From NCBI GenBank assembly GCA_963841065.1, contig CAWJBI010000044.1, forward strand, positions 128,727 to 192,726: a DNA stretch of 64,000 bases, written 5' to 3'. This DNA comes from M0108 sp963841065. GTDB lineage: Bacteria > Pseudomonadota > Gammaproteobacteria > Chromatiales > Chromatiaceae. Position 1 is the first letter of the stretch, and each line of letters begins with the position of its first letter. Below, one piece after another: positions 6,904 through 17,175 of this stretch. The notes below the pieces were generated by a model. That model saw only the letters and a list, made by a program, of their open reading frames with translations, searched no databases and was not told the origin of the DNA. Position numbers and translations under genes: made by a program.

Positions 6904-8934
6904 ATGAAATATAAACCTATTTGGGCTTTGATGGTTCTGGCCACCGCTGGCACGATGATGATCGTCAGTTGCGGCGGCCCGGCACCTTGGGACGCCTCAC
7001 CCTACGCCACGCGCATCTACATGCTGGCCGCGCAACAGGGGAACCTGACCCCGCTAGACCCCGCCGATGACGAGAGTGTGCCAGCCGAGGGGTCGTCGTG
7101 GCGGCTGACCCTGCAGGGTCTCAACCCCGGGGCCCTCTGGTACACGGATCGGCCGGACCGGGCAGTGGGCAACACGCCGCTGAATGATTACGTGAACACC
7201 CTTTGGAGCCGGGTTTACGGGGATACCGACCCGAACGCGACGATTCAATTCGACCTGGGCGCCCAGGGTGGACAGGACGGGGTCTACATGGTGTTGTCCG
7301 ACCCTTCTTATGATGCGGCGTCCAACAGCATGAGTTTCCAGGCGGAAATGCTGAACCACACCCTGGACCAGACGCCCACCACCCCCCTGTATTTCTCCGA
7401 GGTCACGGTCAACGTGCTCAACAATGCCACGGACGACCAGGAAGTCGTGTCCTACATCCAGTACGCTGACGGGGCAGACCTCTATCCCACGGGCAGGACG
7501 AATGAATTCCAGTTGGTGCTGAGCGACGCCGGCCCGGAGATGTTCTGGGTGGACAACGCGCCGGGGCGCTATTCGGACCAGGCGCCCCTGTCCTACTTTT
7601 TTCCGCAGTGGGATTACCTTTTTGGCGACGACCCGCCCAATGCGGCCCTATTCGGGACCACGGCCACGGGTGCCTTGAAACTCTTTTTCCTGACCCTGAC
7701 CGACCCGCTGTTTGACGAGGCCCTGGGGCAGGTGACCTACACGGCAAGGCTCCTGGGGGAGACGTCCGGACCGGTGGAGACCCTCCATCGGATCAACCTG
7801 AACATTGATTCGGGGACCTTTTCGCGCTTCCCCCTGCCAGGCAAGGGCACGGCCTACCAGGCCTTCAGCCAGGGGTACGACCCCTCCACGGCCAACACCC
7901 ATGTCATCTACTTCGGCAGCGATATCGCCCGCAAGCAGGTGGCATCGCTGTGGGGAACCCAGTCCTATCTTTCGGGAAGCTGCGCCCCCTACTGCCGGGA
8001 CGACCTGAAAACCCTCACGGGCATGGGTATCAACCTGATCCGGCTCTATGACTGGGATACGCGCAACGATCACAGCCAGTTCCTGGATTACGCCCATAAA
8101 CTGGGGATCAAGGTAGTGGTGCCCATCAGCAACTGGCTGCCGCAGAACCCGGGGGCCTGGGATACCCAAATCCCCCTGTACTTCAAGTTTGGCAACTACG
8201 GCAACAGTGCTGGAACCGACTGGCACCCGGCCGTGGCCGGCGTCGTCATCTCCAACGAACTGGATAACGCCGACGCCTCATACAGCCAGGCGATTGGCCT
8301 GGTGGCACGGTTCCTCCAGGAGGCCGACAAGCAGGGCTTCAGCACCAGCGTGCCCGTGGGCGTGCCGGTGACCTTTGTCCCCCGCGGCGCCCCCTACGGC
8401 CCGGGCGGTCAAAACATGCCGGGCTGGAACCAGTTCAGCAAACTGTTGACCGATCCCCGCACCGCGCCTTACCGGGACCGGCTGATGCTGTGCCCCAACA
8501 CTTACAACTCCAAAGACTACCTCTTTGCCAACGCGGAGAGCACGGGTCAGGGCTGGGTCCAGTTGACCTACCAGCAGTTCGGCACCCCCATCCTCTTCAC
8601 CGAAATCGGCTACAGCCGCGTCAAAAGCGATTACACCCCGGATTACATCAAGGATCAGTTAGAAGGGGTGCTGACATACCAAAAGGCGCACCCGGAGCAA
8701 ATTCTCGGGGCCTGCCACTTCCAGTTCTCGGACAAGGTCTGGAAACAGGGCGGCAATGATACGGAAGGCGCGTTCGGCTCTTACACCCACGGCGCGATTC
8801 TGAAGCAAATTCAAACGGTACAAAGCGACTTCAGCTACTGGCCGGGCGATCCGGCTATCGATTACGGTATCCTGACCATCGACAAACTGGAACCCACCTC
8901 GACCTACAACCCCGTGATCCAGGCCTACCAATAG
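6904..8934 (+). CDS. Lipoprotein with two tandem repeat domains and a glycoside-hydrolase-like barrel
   Basis: The function is unknown. The 676-residue protein has a lipoprotein signal with the lipobox VSC at about residue 23. Two copies of one domain follow: copy 1 from about residue 66 (LTLQGLNPGALWYTDRPDR, then DPNATIQF, then LSDPSYDAA) and copy 2 from about residue 202 (LVLSDAGPEMFWVDNAPGR, then PPNAALFG, then LTDPLFDEA). From about residue 334 a region resembling a TIM-barrel glucanase or glucanosyltransferase begins (INLIRLYDWDTRNDH). Glu452 in ISNELDN and Glu567 in FTEIGYS are placed like the acid/base and nucleophile of clan GH-A enzymes. Outer-membrane anchoring and action on a glucan are inferred. 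No operon partner is close. Confidence 0.6.
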   Translation: MKYKPIWALMVLATAGTMMIVSCGGPAPWDASPYATRIYMLAAQQGNLTPLDPADDESVPAEGSSWRLTLQGLNPGALWYTDRPDRAVGNTPLNDYVNTLWSRVYGDTDPNATIQFDLGAQGGQDGVYMVLSDPSYDAASNSMSFQAEMLNHTLDQTPTTPLYFSEVTVNVLNNATDDQEVVSYIQYADGADLYPTGRTNEFQLVLSDAGPEMFWVDNAPGRYSDQAPLSYFFPQWDYLFGDDPPNAALFGTTATGALKLFFLTLTDPLFDEALGQVTYTARLLGETSGPVETLHRINLNIDSGTFSRFPLPGKGTAYQAFSQGYDPSTANTHVIYFGSDIARKQVASLWGTQSYLSGSCAPYCRDDLKTLTGMGINLIRLYDWDTRNDHSQFLDYAHKLGIKVVVPISNWLPQNPGAWDTQIPLYFKFGNYGNSAGTDWHPAVAGVVISNELDNADASYSQAIGLVARFLQEADKQGFSTSVPVGVPVTFVPRGAPYGPGGQNMPGWNQFSKLLTDPRTAPYRDRLMLCPNTYNSKDYLFANAESTGQGWVQLTYQQFGTPILFTEIGYSRVKSDYTPDYIKDQLEGVLTYQKAHPEQILGACHFQFSDKVWKQGGNDTEGAFGSYTHGAILKQIQTVQSDFSYWPGDPAIDYGILTIDKLEPTSTYNPVIQAYQ

Positions 8935-9062
8935 CCTCACCGGCGGGTCCCTTGCCACCCAGGGGGCCCGCCAAACATGAAGGGTCCCCGGCCGAGGCGA
9001 AACCTGTCGCAAGGGTTGGTTACGCCGATGGGATACGGAGGCGAGCGGCGCCCTGCGCGACC

Positions 9063-9839
9063 CTACGACCCCGGTGTGATTTGAGCAAAGAAGGCCTCGA
9101 AATCCTCGGTCACCCGGGCCTGCGGGGCATCCTCGGGCTTCGCGATGACATCAAAGGCCTTGTTCCGCGCCGTGGGTGACAGCAGGGCCTGAACCAGGAT
9201 CTCGGCGACGTCCGCCCGAGGGATCACGGGGGGCACTCCCGCGGGTGACTGATCGAGCAGTTGATCGTCCTTGCCTGCCAGCAGTTCGCGCCGACCGCCG
9301 GGGGCATCCAACAGCCCACCCGCCCTCACGATGGTGTAGTCGATGCCGGAGGCCAGCAGATATTGCTCCGCCTTACGCTTCCAGATAAGGATGTTGCCAT
9401 TCCCCATCCTGTTGAGGGGGTGCAGATCGTTGGTGCCGCCCAGGGAGCCCATCAAAAGGATGTGATTGACCCCGGCCGCCTGGGCCGCCTCGATCTGGTT
9501 GACCTGACCTTGATAGTCCACCTGCTCGGGCCATTCGCCCTCGGGGTAGCTGAACTCGGGGGTCTGACCGGGCCCAGACGGCGCTTTCATGACCGGGATG
9601 GCGCTGGTGAGGATGACCAGGGCCTGACAACCCTCCAGGGCCCGGGCCAGGTCGGCGGGGTTCTTGATATCACCAAAGCGGAAATACGGGGTGACGCCAA
9701 ACCGGTCCTCGACCTTGCGGGGCGAGCGGGCGAACCCACGCGCCGCGAACAGGGCGGGCCTCTTGAGGAGCTTTTCGAGCACCAGCGCGCCCGTGCGCCC
9801 GGTAGCTCCGGTGACGAGAACAGGCAGGGGCCGTGACAT
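9063..9839 (-). CDS. Atypical SDR-family NAD(P)-binding oxidoreductase
   Basis: The 258-residue protein is a Rossmann-fold NAD(P)H-binding member of the NmrA/biliverdin-reductase-like atypical short-chain dehydrogenases. The N-terminal dinucleotide motif VTGATGRTGALVLEKLL is clear, followed by FGDIKNPADLARALEGCQALVILTS. The classical YxxxK active site is not evident; an IVRAGGLLD segment near residue 175 is typical of this group. The substrate is unknown. It lies 33 bases from ppk2 on the same strand, which suggests co-transcription but gives no hint of function. Confidence 0.8.
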   Translation of the reverse strand: MSRPLPVLVTGATGRTGALVLEKLLKRPALFAARGFARSPRKVEDRFGVTPYFRFGDIKNPADLARALEGCQALVILTSAIPVMKAPSGPGQTPEFSYPEGEWPEQVDYQGQVNQIEAAQAAGVNHILLMGSLGGTNDLHPLNRMGNGNILIWKRKAEQYLLASGIDYTIVRAGGLLDAPGGRRELLAGKDDQLLDQSPAGVPPVIPRADVAEILVQALLSPTARNKAFDVIAKPEDAPQARVTEDFEAFFAQITPGS

Positions 9840-9871
9840 TCAAGCCCCCGGGGCCAGCATGATCGGGGCCA

Positions 9872-10702
9872 TCAATAAACCTCGGGAATGAATCTAAAGG
9901 GATAATCGGGTGACTTGTAACGGTCCAGCTTCTTGCGATCCGGCAGTTTGACCTTCTCGTGGGGCACCTCCTCGTAGGGGATGCGGCTCAGCAAATGGTG
10001 GATGACATTGAGCCGAACTTGCTTCTTGTTTTCGGAATTGGCAACAAACCAGGGGGCCCAGGCGCTATCGGTGGCGGCGAACATCTCATCACGCGCCTTG
10101 GTGTAATCATCCCAGCGGCTGTAGGACTTGAGATCCATGGGGGACAGCTTCCAGATCTTGCGGCCGTCGTCGATGCGCCCCTCCAGCCGGCGAGTCTGTT
10201 CTTCCGGACTGACCTCCAGCCAGTATTTGATGAGGATGATGCCCGAATCGACCATGGCCCGTTCGACGAGGGGGGTCATCTTCAGAAATTTTTGGGCCTG
10301 CTCCTCGGTGCAGAAGCCCATGACCCGCTCGACCCCGGCGCGGTTGTACCAACTGCGGTCGAAGATGACGACCTCGCCCGCCGCCGGGAAATGGCTCATG
10401 TAGCGCTGAGCATACATCTGAGTCTTTTCCCGTTCGGTCGGGGCGGGCAGCGCCACCACCCGGAAGACCCGAGGACTCACCCGCTCGGTGATCGCCTTGA
10501 TGGTGCCGCCCTTGCCGGCCCCATCGCGACCCTCGAAGACGACGCACACCTTCAGCCCCTGGTGGACCACCCACTCCTGCAGCTTGACCAACTCCACATG
10601 CAGCTTGGCCAACTCCTTGTCGTAAAGCTTCCGGGTTAGCGCGACAACCTGTTCCTGAACGGGGGCCTTGATTTCTTCTTTCTTTTTCTTGTGTTTAGCC
10701 AT
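9872..10702 (-). CDS. ppk2: Polyphosphate kinase 2
   Basis: PPK2 enzymes transfer phosphate between polyphosphate and nucleoside mono- or diphosphates. The 276-residue protein has a Walker A motif in FEGRDGAGKGGTIKAI and a Walker B region VVIFDRSWYNRAGVERVMG, followed by the lid region with RIDDGRKIWKLSPMDL. The start is the ATG of MAKHKKKKEE at 10702 with GAGG about 10 bases upstream. A longer frame-open version begins 21 codons earlier. A single domain of this length suggests the class I type. It may serve NDP/NTP regeneration from stored polyphosphate; subclass and direction are not decided by sequence alone. Confidence 0.92.
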   Translation of the reverse strand: MAKHKKKKEEIKAPVQEQVVALTRKLYDKELAKLHVELVKLQEWVVHQGLKVCVVFEGRDGAGKGGTIKAITERVSPRVFRVVALPAPTEREKTQMYAQRYMSHFPAAGEVVIFDRSWYNRAGVERVMGFCTEEQAQKFLKMTPLVERAMVDSGIILIKYWLEVSPEEQTRRLEGRIDDGRKIWKLSPMDLKSYSRWDDYTKARDEMFAATDSAWAPWFVANSENKKQVRLNVIHHLLSRIPYEEVPHEKVKLPDRKKLDRYKSPDYPFRFIPEVY

Positions 10703-11026
10703 GATGGTAACCTCGATTTTCGTGTGACTGAAGGGATTGGGCATCAAGAAGGTTATCGGGAGCATCCGCCCTTCGCCTTCCCAGCCTAAAGGGAACTATA
10801 GACCACCAGGGCCAGTGTCAACGTGAAGGAAAAAATGAGACTTGGCTCGCGGATAGCGGGGCCCAGCCCTTCCGGCCTACCCGCCCCCTCCAAAGTCGGC
10901 ACCGGGCGCGGGCCTTGCCCTATACTCCCCCGCCTGGGTCGGTGCCGCTGATAATGCCAGGCCCCAGGCCCTTGTCCCGGTTTACGCCCTTCGCTCCCCT
11001 GGTACCCCCTCCGGATAAATGATGCG
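10703..11026. other. Divergent intergenic region between ppk2 and the ThrE-type exporter
   Basis: This 324-base stretch between divergent genes shows no credible coding sequence. It should hold both promoters. A TATACT hexamer at 10921 lies about 100 bases before the exporter start but has no convincing -35 partner at 17 bases. Confidence 0.5.
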
Positions 11027-12307
11027 ATGCTCAACACCGCCCCCACCCACTACAAGCCGCATCAATTCATCAATATTTATTTGCAACTTGGCAAATTGCT
11101 TTTCTTGAATGGGGCGACGATCCAGCGGGTCATCGATAGCATCGGCGCCATGAAGAACTATCTGGGCGGCGACGATCTGCAGGTCATGATTGATTACGAC
11201 GGCCTGGTGATCACCGACATTAATGGCAGGCATTTTCACACGCGCGTGGAAAGACGTAACACCTTTGTCGCATTCAATATCGAGGTGCTCATCGAAGTCA
11301 GCAAATTGATCCGCAATCTGGCGGTCGAGCGTCCGACGGTTATGGAGATCACGCAACGTCTGGACGAAATTTCCAGATTGCATTCAGCCCTTAGGGGTTG
11401 GGGCCTACATCTTCTGGTAGGCCTGGTCGCCTTCGCCTTTGGTGTTATCAACGGTGCCGACGCCACGGCCAGCGCGTCGATATTTCCGGCGGCGATGCTT
11501 CTGAGCCTCGTCAAATCCCGCTTGCTGGCACGCGGCCATAATCTCTACATGAGCGTGTTTCTCGCCGGGCTGACCGGGGTCATGTTAGCCGGTTTTCTGG
11601 CCGGCCTGTTGGGCACCCGCACCGGCCTGGTGGCGATCATCGCCGTGCTGCTGCCACTAATCCCCGGTTTTCCCCTCATCAATGCTGGCTTTGATATTCT
11701 GCGCAATCACAACACGGTGGCTTGGGGCCGGCTAGCCTTCGCCGCCATGATGATCGTGATCCTGACCCTGGCCGCGAGCGTACCCCTCCTGGTGTTTTTC
11801 GATGCCCTGCAGGTTGAAACGGCGCCGCAGATGGGCTATTGGCTCGTACGGCTCGCGGATGGGCTCTTTGCTGGCCTTGCGGCGATGGGCCTGGGTCTCT
11901 TGTTCAATGTCCCCGGACGCTTCATCCCCCTGCTGGGTCTGGGCGCGATTCTGGCGCGCGGTCTGCGCACGGAGCTCATGGTTTTTGGCGGCATGGACAT
12001 GGCGGTGGCGGCATTTTTAGGCGCGGCGGCGGTGTCCTTGCTTATGTCGCTGATCTCACGGCGCGGCCACTTCCCGGCGGCGGTGTTCGCCCTGATTTGC
12101 GTGCTGCCAATGGTTCCGGGGTTTTTGGCGATCGATGGCTTGAACCATTTATTCTTGTTCACCCAACTGGCCCCGACGGCGGTACCCCCTGAAATGGCCG
12201 TGCATACCCTGCAGACCCTGCTGAAGACGGCCTTCACGGTCAGCGCCCTGGTGTTTGGCGTGATTCTCCCGGTATTTCTGATCGAGGGGCGCAGCCCGCG
12301 GGTCTAG
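11027..12307 (+). CDS. Threonine/serine exporter family membrane protein (ThrE type)
   Basis: The 426-residue protein combines an N-terminal soluble ThrE-like domain (FLNGATIQRVIDSIGAM, then RNTFVAFNIEVLIEVSKL) with about ten hydrophobic helices, as in the fused DUF1212-DUF3815 exporters. The first membrane block contains FGVINGADATASASIFPAAM and the second LLFNVPGRFIPLLGLGAI. ThrE exports threonine and serine in Corynebacterium; the substrate here is inferred. It is alone on the plus strand, 100 bases ahead of the lipid acyltransferase fusion. Confidence 0.82.
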   Translation: MLNTAPTHYKPHQFINIYLQLGKLLFLNGATIQRVIDSIGAMKNYLGGDDLQVMIDYDGLVITDINGRHFHTRVERRNTFVAFNIEVLIEVSKLIRNLAVERPTVMEITQRLDEISRLHSALRGWGLHLLVGLVAFAFGVINGADATASASIFPAAMLLSLVKSRLLARGHNLYMSVFLAGLTGVMLAGFLAGLLGTRTGLVAIIAVLLPLIPGFPLINAGFDILRNHNTVAWGRLAFAAMMIVILTLAASVPLLVFFDALQVETAPQMGYWLVRLADGLFAGLAAMGLGLLFNVPGRFIPLLGLGAILARGLRTELMVFGGMDMAVAAFLGAAAVSLLMSLISRRGHFPAAVFALICVLPMVPGFLAIDGLNHLFLFTQLAPTAVPPEMAVHTLQTLLKTAFTVSALVFGVILPVFLIEGRSPRV

Positions 12308-12407
12308 GTCGGGGACTTTCCGGCATCTCTCACCGAACGCTGGCAGTCCTGAGGATCAGGGCCTGGGGTTCAAACCATTTAACTTGCGCCATAAGGAGCT
12401 TGAATCC

Positions 12408-15400
12408 ATGAGGCATCTGTTTCGCATCGGCGGTTTTCTGTCCTTCATCGGCATGATGTTCCTCAACGCCTTCGTGGACCTGGGCCACAAGATCATCATC
12501 CAGAATACCCTCTTCAAGACCTACGACGGCGATACCCAGATTCTGCTGACCGCCATCGTCAATGCCCTGATCCTGCTGCCCTTCGTCCTCCTGTTTTCGC
12601 CCTCGGGTTTCCTCGCCGACCGCTTCTCCAAGCCCAAGGTGATGCGCGTCTCGGCCTGGGCGGCGGTCATCATCACCCTGGGCATCACCGCCTGCTACTA
12701 CCTGGGCTGGTTCTGGCCGGCCTTCGCCATGACCTTCCTGCTCGCTGCCCAGAGCGCCATCTACTCCCCGGCCAAGTACGGCTACATCAAGGAGCTGGTG
12801 GGCAACGAGACCCTGGCGACGGCCAACGGCTGGGTCCAGGCCACCACCACCACCGCCATTCTCTTCGGGATCTTCTTTTTCTCGGTGCTCTTCGAGTATT
12901 ACCTGAGCGGCGTGAGCTATTCCACACCGGGAGAGGTGATGCACCTGATCGCCCCCCTGGGGTGGCTGCTGGTCCTGGCCTCCCTGGCCGAGGCGGGCCT
13001 CTCCTACCGCCTGCCCCAGAAGCACGTCGTGGAAAAGATTACCTTCGATTGGGGCCAGTACCGGCGCGGCCGCTACCTGCGGGACAACCTCCATGCCGCC
13101 GCCAGCAACCGGGTGATCTGGCTCTCCATCATCGGTCTCAGCGTCTTCTGGTCCATCTCCCAGGTGATCCTGGCGGTCTTCCCGGCCTTTGCCAAGGAAA
13201 CGCTGGGGGAAACCAACACCGTGGTCATTCAGGGCCTGCTGGCCTGCTCCGGTCTCGGCATCATCCTGGGCTCCATCGTCGCCGGCAAGGTCTCGCGCGA
13301 CTACATCGAGACGGCACTGATCCCGGTGGGGGCCATTGGCATCGCCATCGCCCTCTTCCTGGTCCCCGGCCTCCAGTCATCCTGGGCCCATGCCTTCAAT
13401 TTCCTCATGATCGGCGTCCTGGGCGGCTTCTTCCTGGTGCCCCTCAATGCCCTGATCCAGTTTAACGCCGGCGAGCAGGGCCTGGGGCGGGTGTTGGCCG
13501 CCAATAACTTCATTCAGAACATCTGGATGCTGGCCTTCCTGGGCATTACGGTCGCCGCCGCCTATGTCGAGATTGGCGACGTCACCCTCATCCTCGGGCT
13601 CGCCCTGGTGGCCCTGATCGGGGCCATCTACACCCTTTACCAACTCCCCCAGTCCCTGGTCCGTTTCCTCATTCGGCACCTGGTGGCCACCCGCTTCCGG
13701 CTCAAGGTCCTCGGCCTGGATAACCTGCCGGCCCAGGGCGGGGTCATGCTGCTCGGCAACCACATCAGTTGGCTGGACTGGGCCCTGGTGCAGATGGCCT
13801 GCCCGCGTCCGGTGCGCTTCGTCATGGAGCGGGAGATCTATGAGCGCTGGTACCTGAAGCGTTTTCTGGACTTCTTCGAGGTGGTGCCCATCTCCCGCGG
13901 GAGCAGTCGTCATGCCATCGCCACCCTGGCCCGGCTGCTGGAGGCGGGCGAGGTGGTGTGCATCTTCCCCGAGGGGACCATCAGCAAGAACGGCCAGGTC
14001 TCCGAGTTCAAGCGCGGCTTCGAGCTCTCGGCGCGCCAGGTCGCGGCGGGGACCGGCGTGGTCCTCGTGCCTTTTTACCTGCGTGGCCTGTGGGGTAGCT
14101 GGTTTTCCTACGCCACCGCCACGCTCCGCCGGAGCCGCGAGGAGGGGCGTTTAAGAGAGGTGGTGGTCGCCTTCGGGGCACCCCTGCCCCTGGCGTCCAG
14201 TGCCGAGCAGGTCAAGCAGGCAGTCTTCGAGTTGTCTGTCACGACCTGGGAGGACTATGTCCGGGGCTTGCCCACCATTCCGGTCAGTTGGCTGCGTACC
14301 GCCAAGCGGGCCCCGGGCCAGGTGACCCTGATCGAATCCAGCGGCACCCACCTGACGAATCGGCGACTGATCGCCGCCGTCCTGCTCTTCACCCGACGCA
14401 TCCGCCGCCTGGCCCCGGAACCCGCCCTCGGCATCCTGCTCCCTGCCAGCAGCGCCTGCGCCATCGCCAACCTGGCGGGGCTCATGGCCGGCAAGCAGGT
14501 GGTGAACCTCAACTACAGCAGCCACCCCGAGTCCCTGCGCGCCGCCATCGCCAGCGCCGGCATCCGTCACGTCATCACGGCGGACCGCTTCCTGACCCGG
14601 CTCGCCGCCCGCGGCATCGACCTCGACTCCACCCTGAGCGAGGTCAGCCTGCACCCCATGGAGGCCCTGCGGGCCGAGATCGGCAAGGCCGCCTCCCTGG
14701 GGATGCTCATCCTGGCCACCCTGCTCCCTGCCGGCGCCCTCTTCACCCTCTTCGGACGCCGCACCCAACCGGGGGACACCGCCGCCATCCTCTTCTCCAG
14801 CGGGAGCGAGGGCACCCCCAAGGGCGTGGAGCTGACCCATCGCAACATCATGGCCAATATTCGCCAGATCTCGGACCTGCTCAACACCCGGGCCAATGAT
14901 GTCTTCATGGCCAATCTCCCCCCCTTCCACGCCTTCGGCCTCACCGTCACCACCTTCCTGCCCCTGGTGGAGGGCATCCCCATGGTCTGCCACCCGGACC
15001 CGACGGATGCCTTCGGCAGTGCCAAGGCTATAGCCCGCTATCGCGCCACGGTGCTGTTCGGCACTTCCACCTTCCTGCGCCTCTACACCAAAAACCGCAA
15101 GGTCCACCCCCTCATGCTGGACTCCCTGCGGCTGGTGGTGGCGGGAGCGGAGCGCCTGGCCCCGGACGTGCGCGAGGCCTTCATGCTCAAATTCCAGAAG
15201 TCCCTCTACGAGGGTTATGGGGCGACCGAGACCACGCCGGTGGCCAGCGTCAATGTCCCGGACACCCTGGATACGGATAACTGGAAGATTCAGACCGGCT
15301 CCCGCCCCGGCACCGTGGGCCTGCCCCTGCCCGGCACCAGCTTCCGGATCGTGGATCCGGCCACCCTGGAGACCCTGAACCCGGGCGAGGACGGCCTTAT

Positions 15401-15864
15401 CCTCATCGGCGGGGTCCAGGTCATGAAGGGCTATCTCCAGGACTCGGAGAAGACCGCGGCGGCGGTGGTCGAGTTGGATGGGATGCGCTGGTACAAAACG
15501 GGTGACAAGGGCCACCTGGACGCGGACGGTTTCCTGACCATCGTGGACCGTTACTCGCGCTTCGCCAAGGTCGGCGGCGAGATGATCAGCCTGGGGGCGG
15601 TGGAGGAACAGGTCCGCCGGGTCCTGGCCGAGCCGGAGCTGGAACTGGCGGCGGTCAACATTCCCGACGAGCGTAAGGGCGAGCAGATCCTGCTGCTGGC
15701 GGCGGCGGACCTGGATGCCGGAGGCCCTGCGCCGGTCCCTGCTCGCCGCTGGCGTCAACCCCCTGAACATCCCCGCCGAGGTGCGCCGGGTGGACGCCAT
15801 CCCCAAGCTCGGTAGCGGCAAGACCGACTTCGGCGCGGTCAAGCGCCTAGCCCTGGCGGGCTAG
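12408..15864 (+). CDS. aas: LplT-Aas fusion: lysophospholipid flippase, 2-acyl-GPE acyltransferase and acyl-ACP synthetase, with a +1 frameshift near the end
   Basis: This protein re-imports and re-acylates lysophosphatidylethanolamine. An N-terminal MFS domain (residues 1 to about 400, GFLADRFSKPKVMRVS) corresponds to LplT. A PlsC domain follows with NHISWLD at about 451 and FPEGTISKNG at about 520. The C-terminal half is an AMP-binding synthetase (SSGSEGTPKGVELTHRN at about 797, YEGYGATETTP). In E. coli LplT and Aas are separate genes. The ATG at 12408 has AAGGAG nine bases upstream. An extra G at 15720-15721 shifts the last 48 codons. Correcting it restores the usual ending (NIPAEVRRVDAIPKLGSGKTDF), with stop at 15864 and 1151 residues. 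Read uncorrected, the frame stops at 15815. Confidence 0.93.
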
Positions 15865-15879
15865 GCCCGGGGCGTAGCG

Positions 15880-16191
15880 CTACTTGCGCCGCATGGCATT
15901 CTTCACCGAGGTCACGCCAGGGACCTCGGTCGCCAGCTTAACCGCCTTGTCGATGTTCTTCTGCGACCTGACAAAGCCACTCAATTGCACCACGCCCTTA
16001 TAGGTTTCGACGTTGATCTCCGCCGACTTGAGCGCCGGGTCGGCGAAGATTGCGGACTTGACCTTGGCGGTAATGACGGTGTCATCCACATATTGGCCGG
16101 TTCCCTCCTGGGTCGGAGTCTCGGCGCAGCCCAGCAGCGAGGTGAGCAGGATAACGAAGAAGGCCGTAGTGAAACGATGGATCAGTCTCAT
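15880..16191 (-). CDS. BON-domain lipoprotein
   Basis: The 103-residue product has a lipoprotein signal peptide with lipobox LLGC at about residues 19-22. A single BON domain follows (DDTVITAKVKSAIFADPALKS, then VQLSGFVRSQ and VPGVTSVKNAM), the OsmY-type fold linked to envelope or osmotic stress. It would sit in the periplasm anchored to a membrane. It converges on aas from the other strand. With the three next minus-strand genes it forms a set of small stress-type proteins, but gaps of 50 to 320 bases argue against one tight operon. Confidence 0.88.
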   Translation of the reverse strand: MRLIHRFTTAFFVILLTSLLGCAETPTQEGTGQYVDDTVITAKVKSAIFADPALKSAEINVETYKGVVQLSGFVRSQKNIDKAVKLATEVPGVTSVKNAMRRK

Positions 16192-16244
16192 GGTGATACT
16201 CCGGGTAAAGGATGGGTCGGGTGGATGGATAGCATGGCGTCAGC

Positions 16245-16532
16245 TCACTTGAAGTGCGACTGGAACTGATGGACGGAGTCCTTGAACGCCTCCCATACCC
16301 GGTCACTATTGGCCTTGAATTGCATCCAGGAGTCCTCGGTCGCCGCCTTGATGGCCGCCAACTGTTCCTCGCCTTCCTGACGTTTGGCGCGCAGCGTAGC
16401 GAGCAGTTCCTGATATCGCGCCTTGTCCTCCTCCTTGGCCTGCGCCACCTTGACCTCAAGGGCATCCATTTCCGCATTCCACTCGTCGAGCCGCTGCTTG
16501 GTCGCGGCGACATATTCGTCTCTGGTTGTCAT
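16245..16532 (-). CDS. Small coiled-coil protein (sll1863-type stress family)
   Basis: The 95-residue cytoplasmic protein is almost wholly predicted helix with heptad-like spacing, from LDEWNAEMDALEVKVAQAKEE through LLATLRAKRQEGEEQLAAI. It ends WMQFKANSDRVWEAFKDSV, typical of the family named after Synechocystis sll1863, which is stress-induced. The ATG at 16532 has AGGAG about nine bases upstream. The exact biochemical role is unknown in the family. Confidence 0.75.
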   Translation of the reverse strand: MTTRDEYVAATKQRLDEWNAEMDALEVKVAQAKEEDKARYQELLATLRAKRQEGEEQLAAIKAATEDSWMQFKANSDRVWEAFKDSVHQFQSHFK

Positions 16533-16667
16533 GGGGGATTGCTCCTGTTCTGGGTTGAGGACCCGGCAAACCGCCGGAATGGGGCTGCGCGCGCCGTACC
16601 CGTAGCGGTGGTCTGGTGTATCAGCCCCCCGAAGGCCCTCGGTACGAAAGGTGTGATGGTTCGACCG

Positions 16668-16856
16668 TTACCCAATCCGCAGGGTGCTGACGGGACCCAG
16701 GACCCCGAAGGCAGTTAACAGCCACAGCACCACGGCAATGACGACCACCACGTTCAGGATCTTTTTGATGGTCCCGTCCATGGGTATGTAGTTATTGATA
16801 AGCCACAGGATGACGCCCACGACCACTAGGGTGAGGACCAAATTGATTAACGGCAT
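16668..16856 (-). CDS. Thivi_2564-type small membrane protein
   Basis: The 62-residue product has two hydrophobic helices: PLINLVLTLVVVGVILWLI and ILNVVVVIAVVLWLLTAFG, joined by the loop NNYIPMDGTIKK. This loop-helix pattern is typical of a small membrane family named from Thiocystis violascens. The function is unknown. I start at the ATG at 16856, because the frame-open ATG 14 codons earlier adds a non-hydrophobic stretch unlike the family. It sits among BON, coiled-coil and CsbD genes. Confidence 0.78.
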   Translation of the reverse strand: MPLINLVLTLVVVGVILWLINNYIPMDGTIKKILNVVVVIAVVLWLLTAFGVLGPVSTLRIG

Positions 16857-17175
16857 GAGTGTTCTCCAGCAAAACGCGGTTGCATTAGGGGACGCCAAGT
16901 GGCTTGGAGCGGATAGAGATTCGCCAGGCCGCCAGGCGCCGAATGTTATTTAAGAATGACGCACGCGCCCGGTCCTGTCGGTACGCCAGCGCACATTTTC
17001 TGGGAGGCGCCGTGAGCGGACTTGAGTGGGTCGCTCGACCTTGCCGCACGACCACCAGGCTCCGCGGATCCGGGCGAATTGGAGCGGTAGCGCTGGGCCT
17101 TAGATGCTACAGCGCACTAGGCGGCAACCGCGTGGCGGACATTCCAGGCCGCCACACGGCGGCGCAACGCCCCAA
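16857..17175. other. Intergenic stretch without a supported gene
   Basis: Between the small membrane protein gene and csbD I find no credible coding frame on either strand and no tRNA-like or strong hairpin structure. It probably contains the promoter of the Thivi_2564-type gene. Confidence 0.5.

Noticed and set aside
14151..15842. Minus-strand open frame of 563 codons
   Set aside because: Antisense of the aas synthetase domain, low-complexity Gly/Gln/Ala composition.
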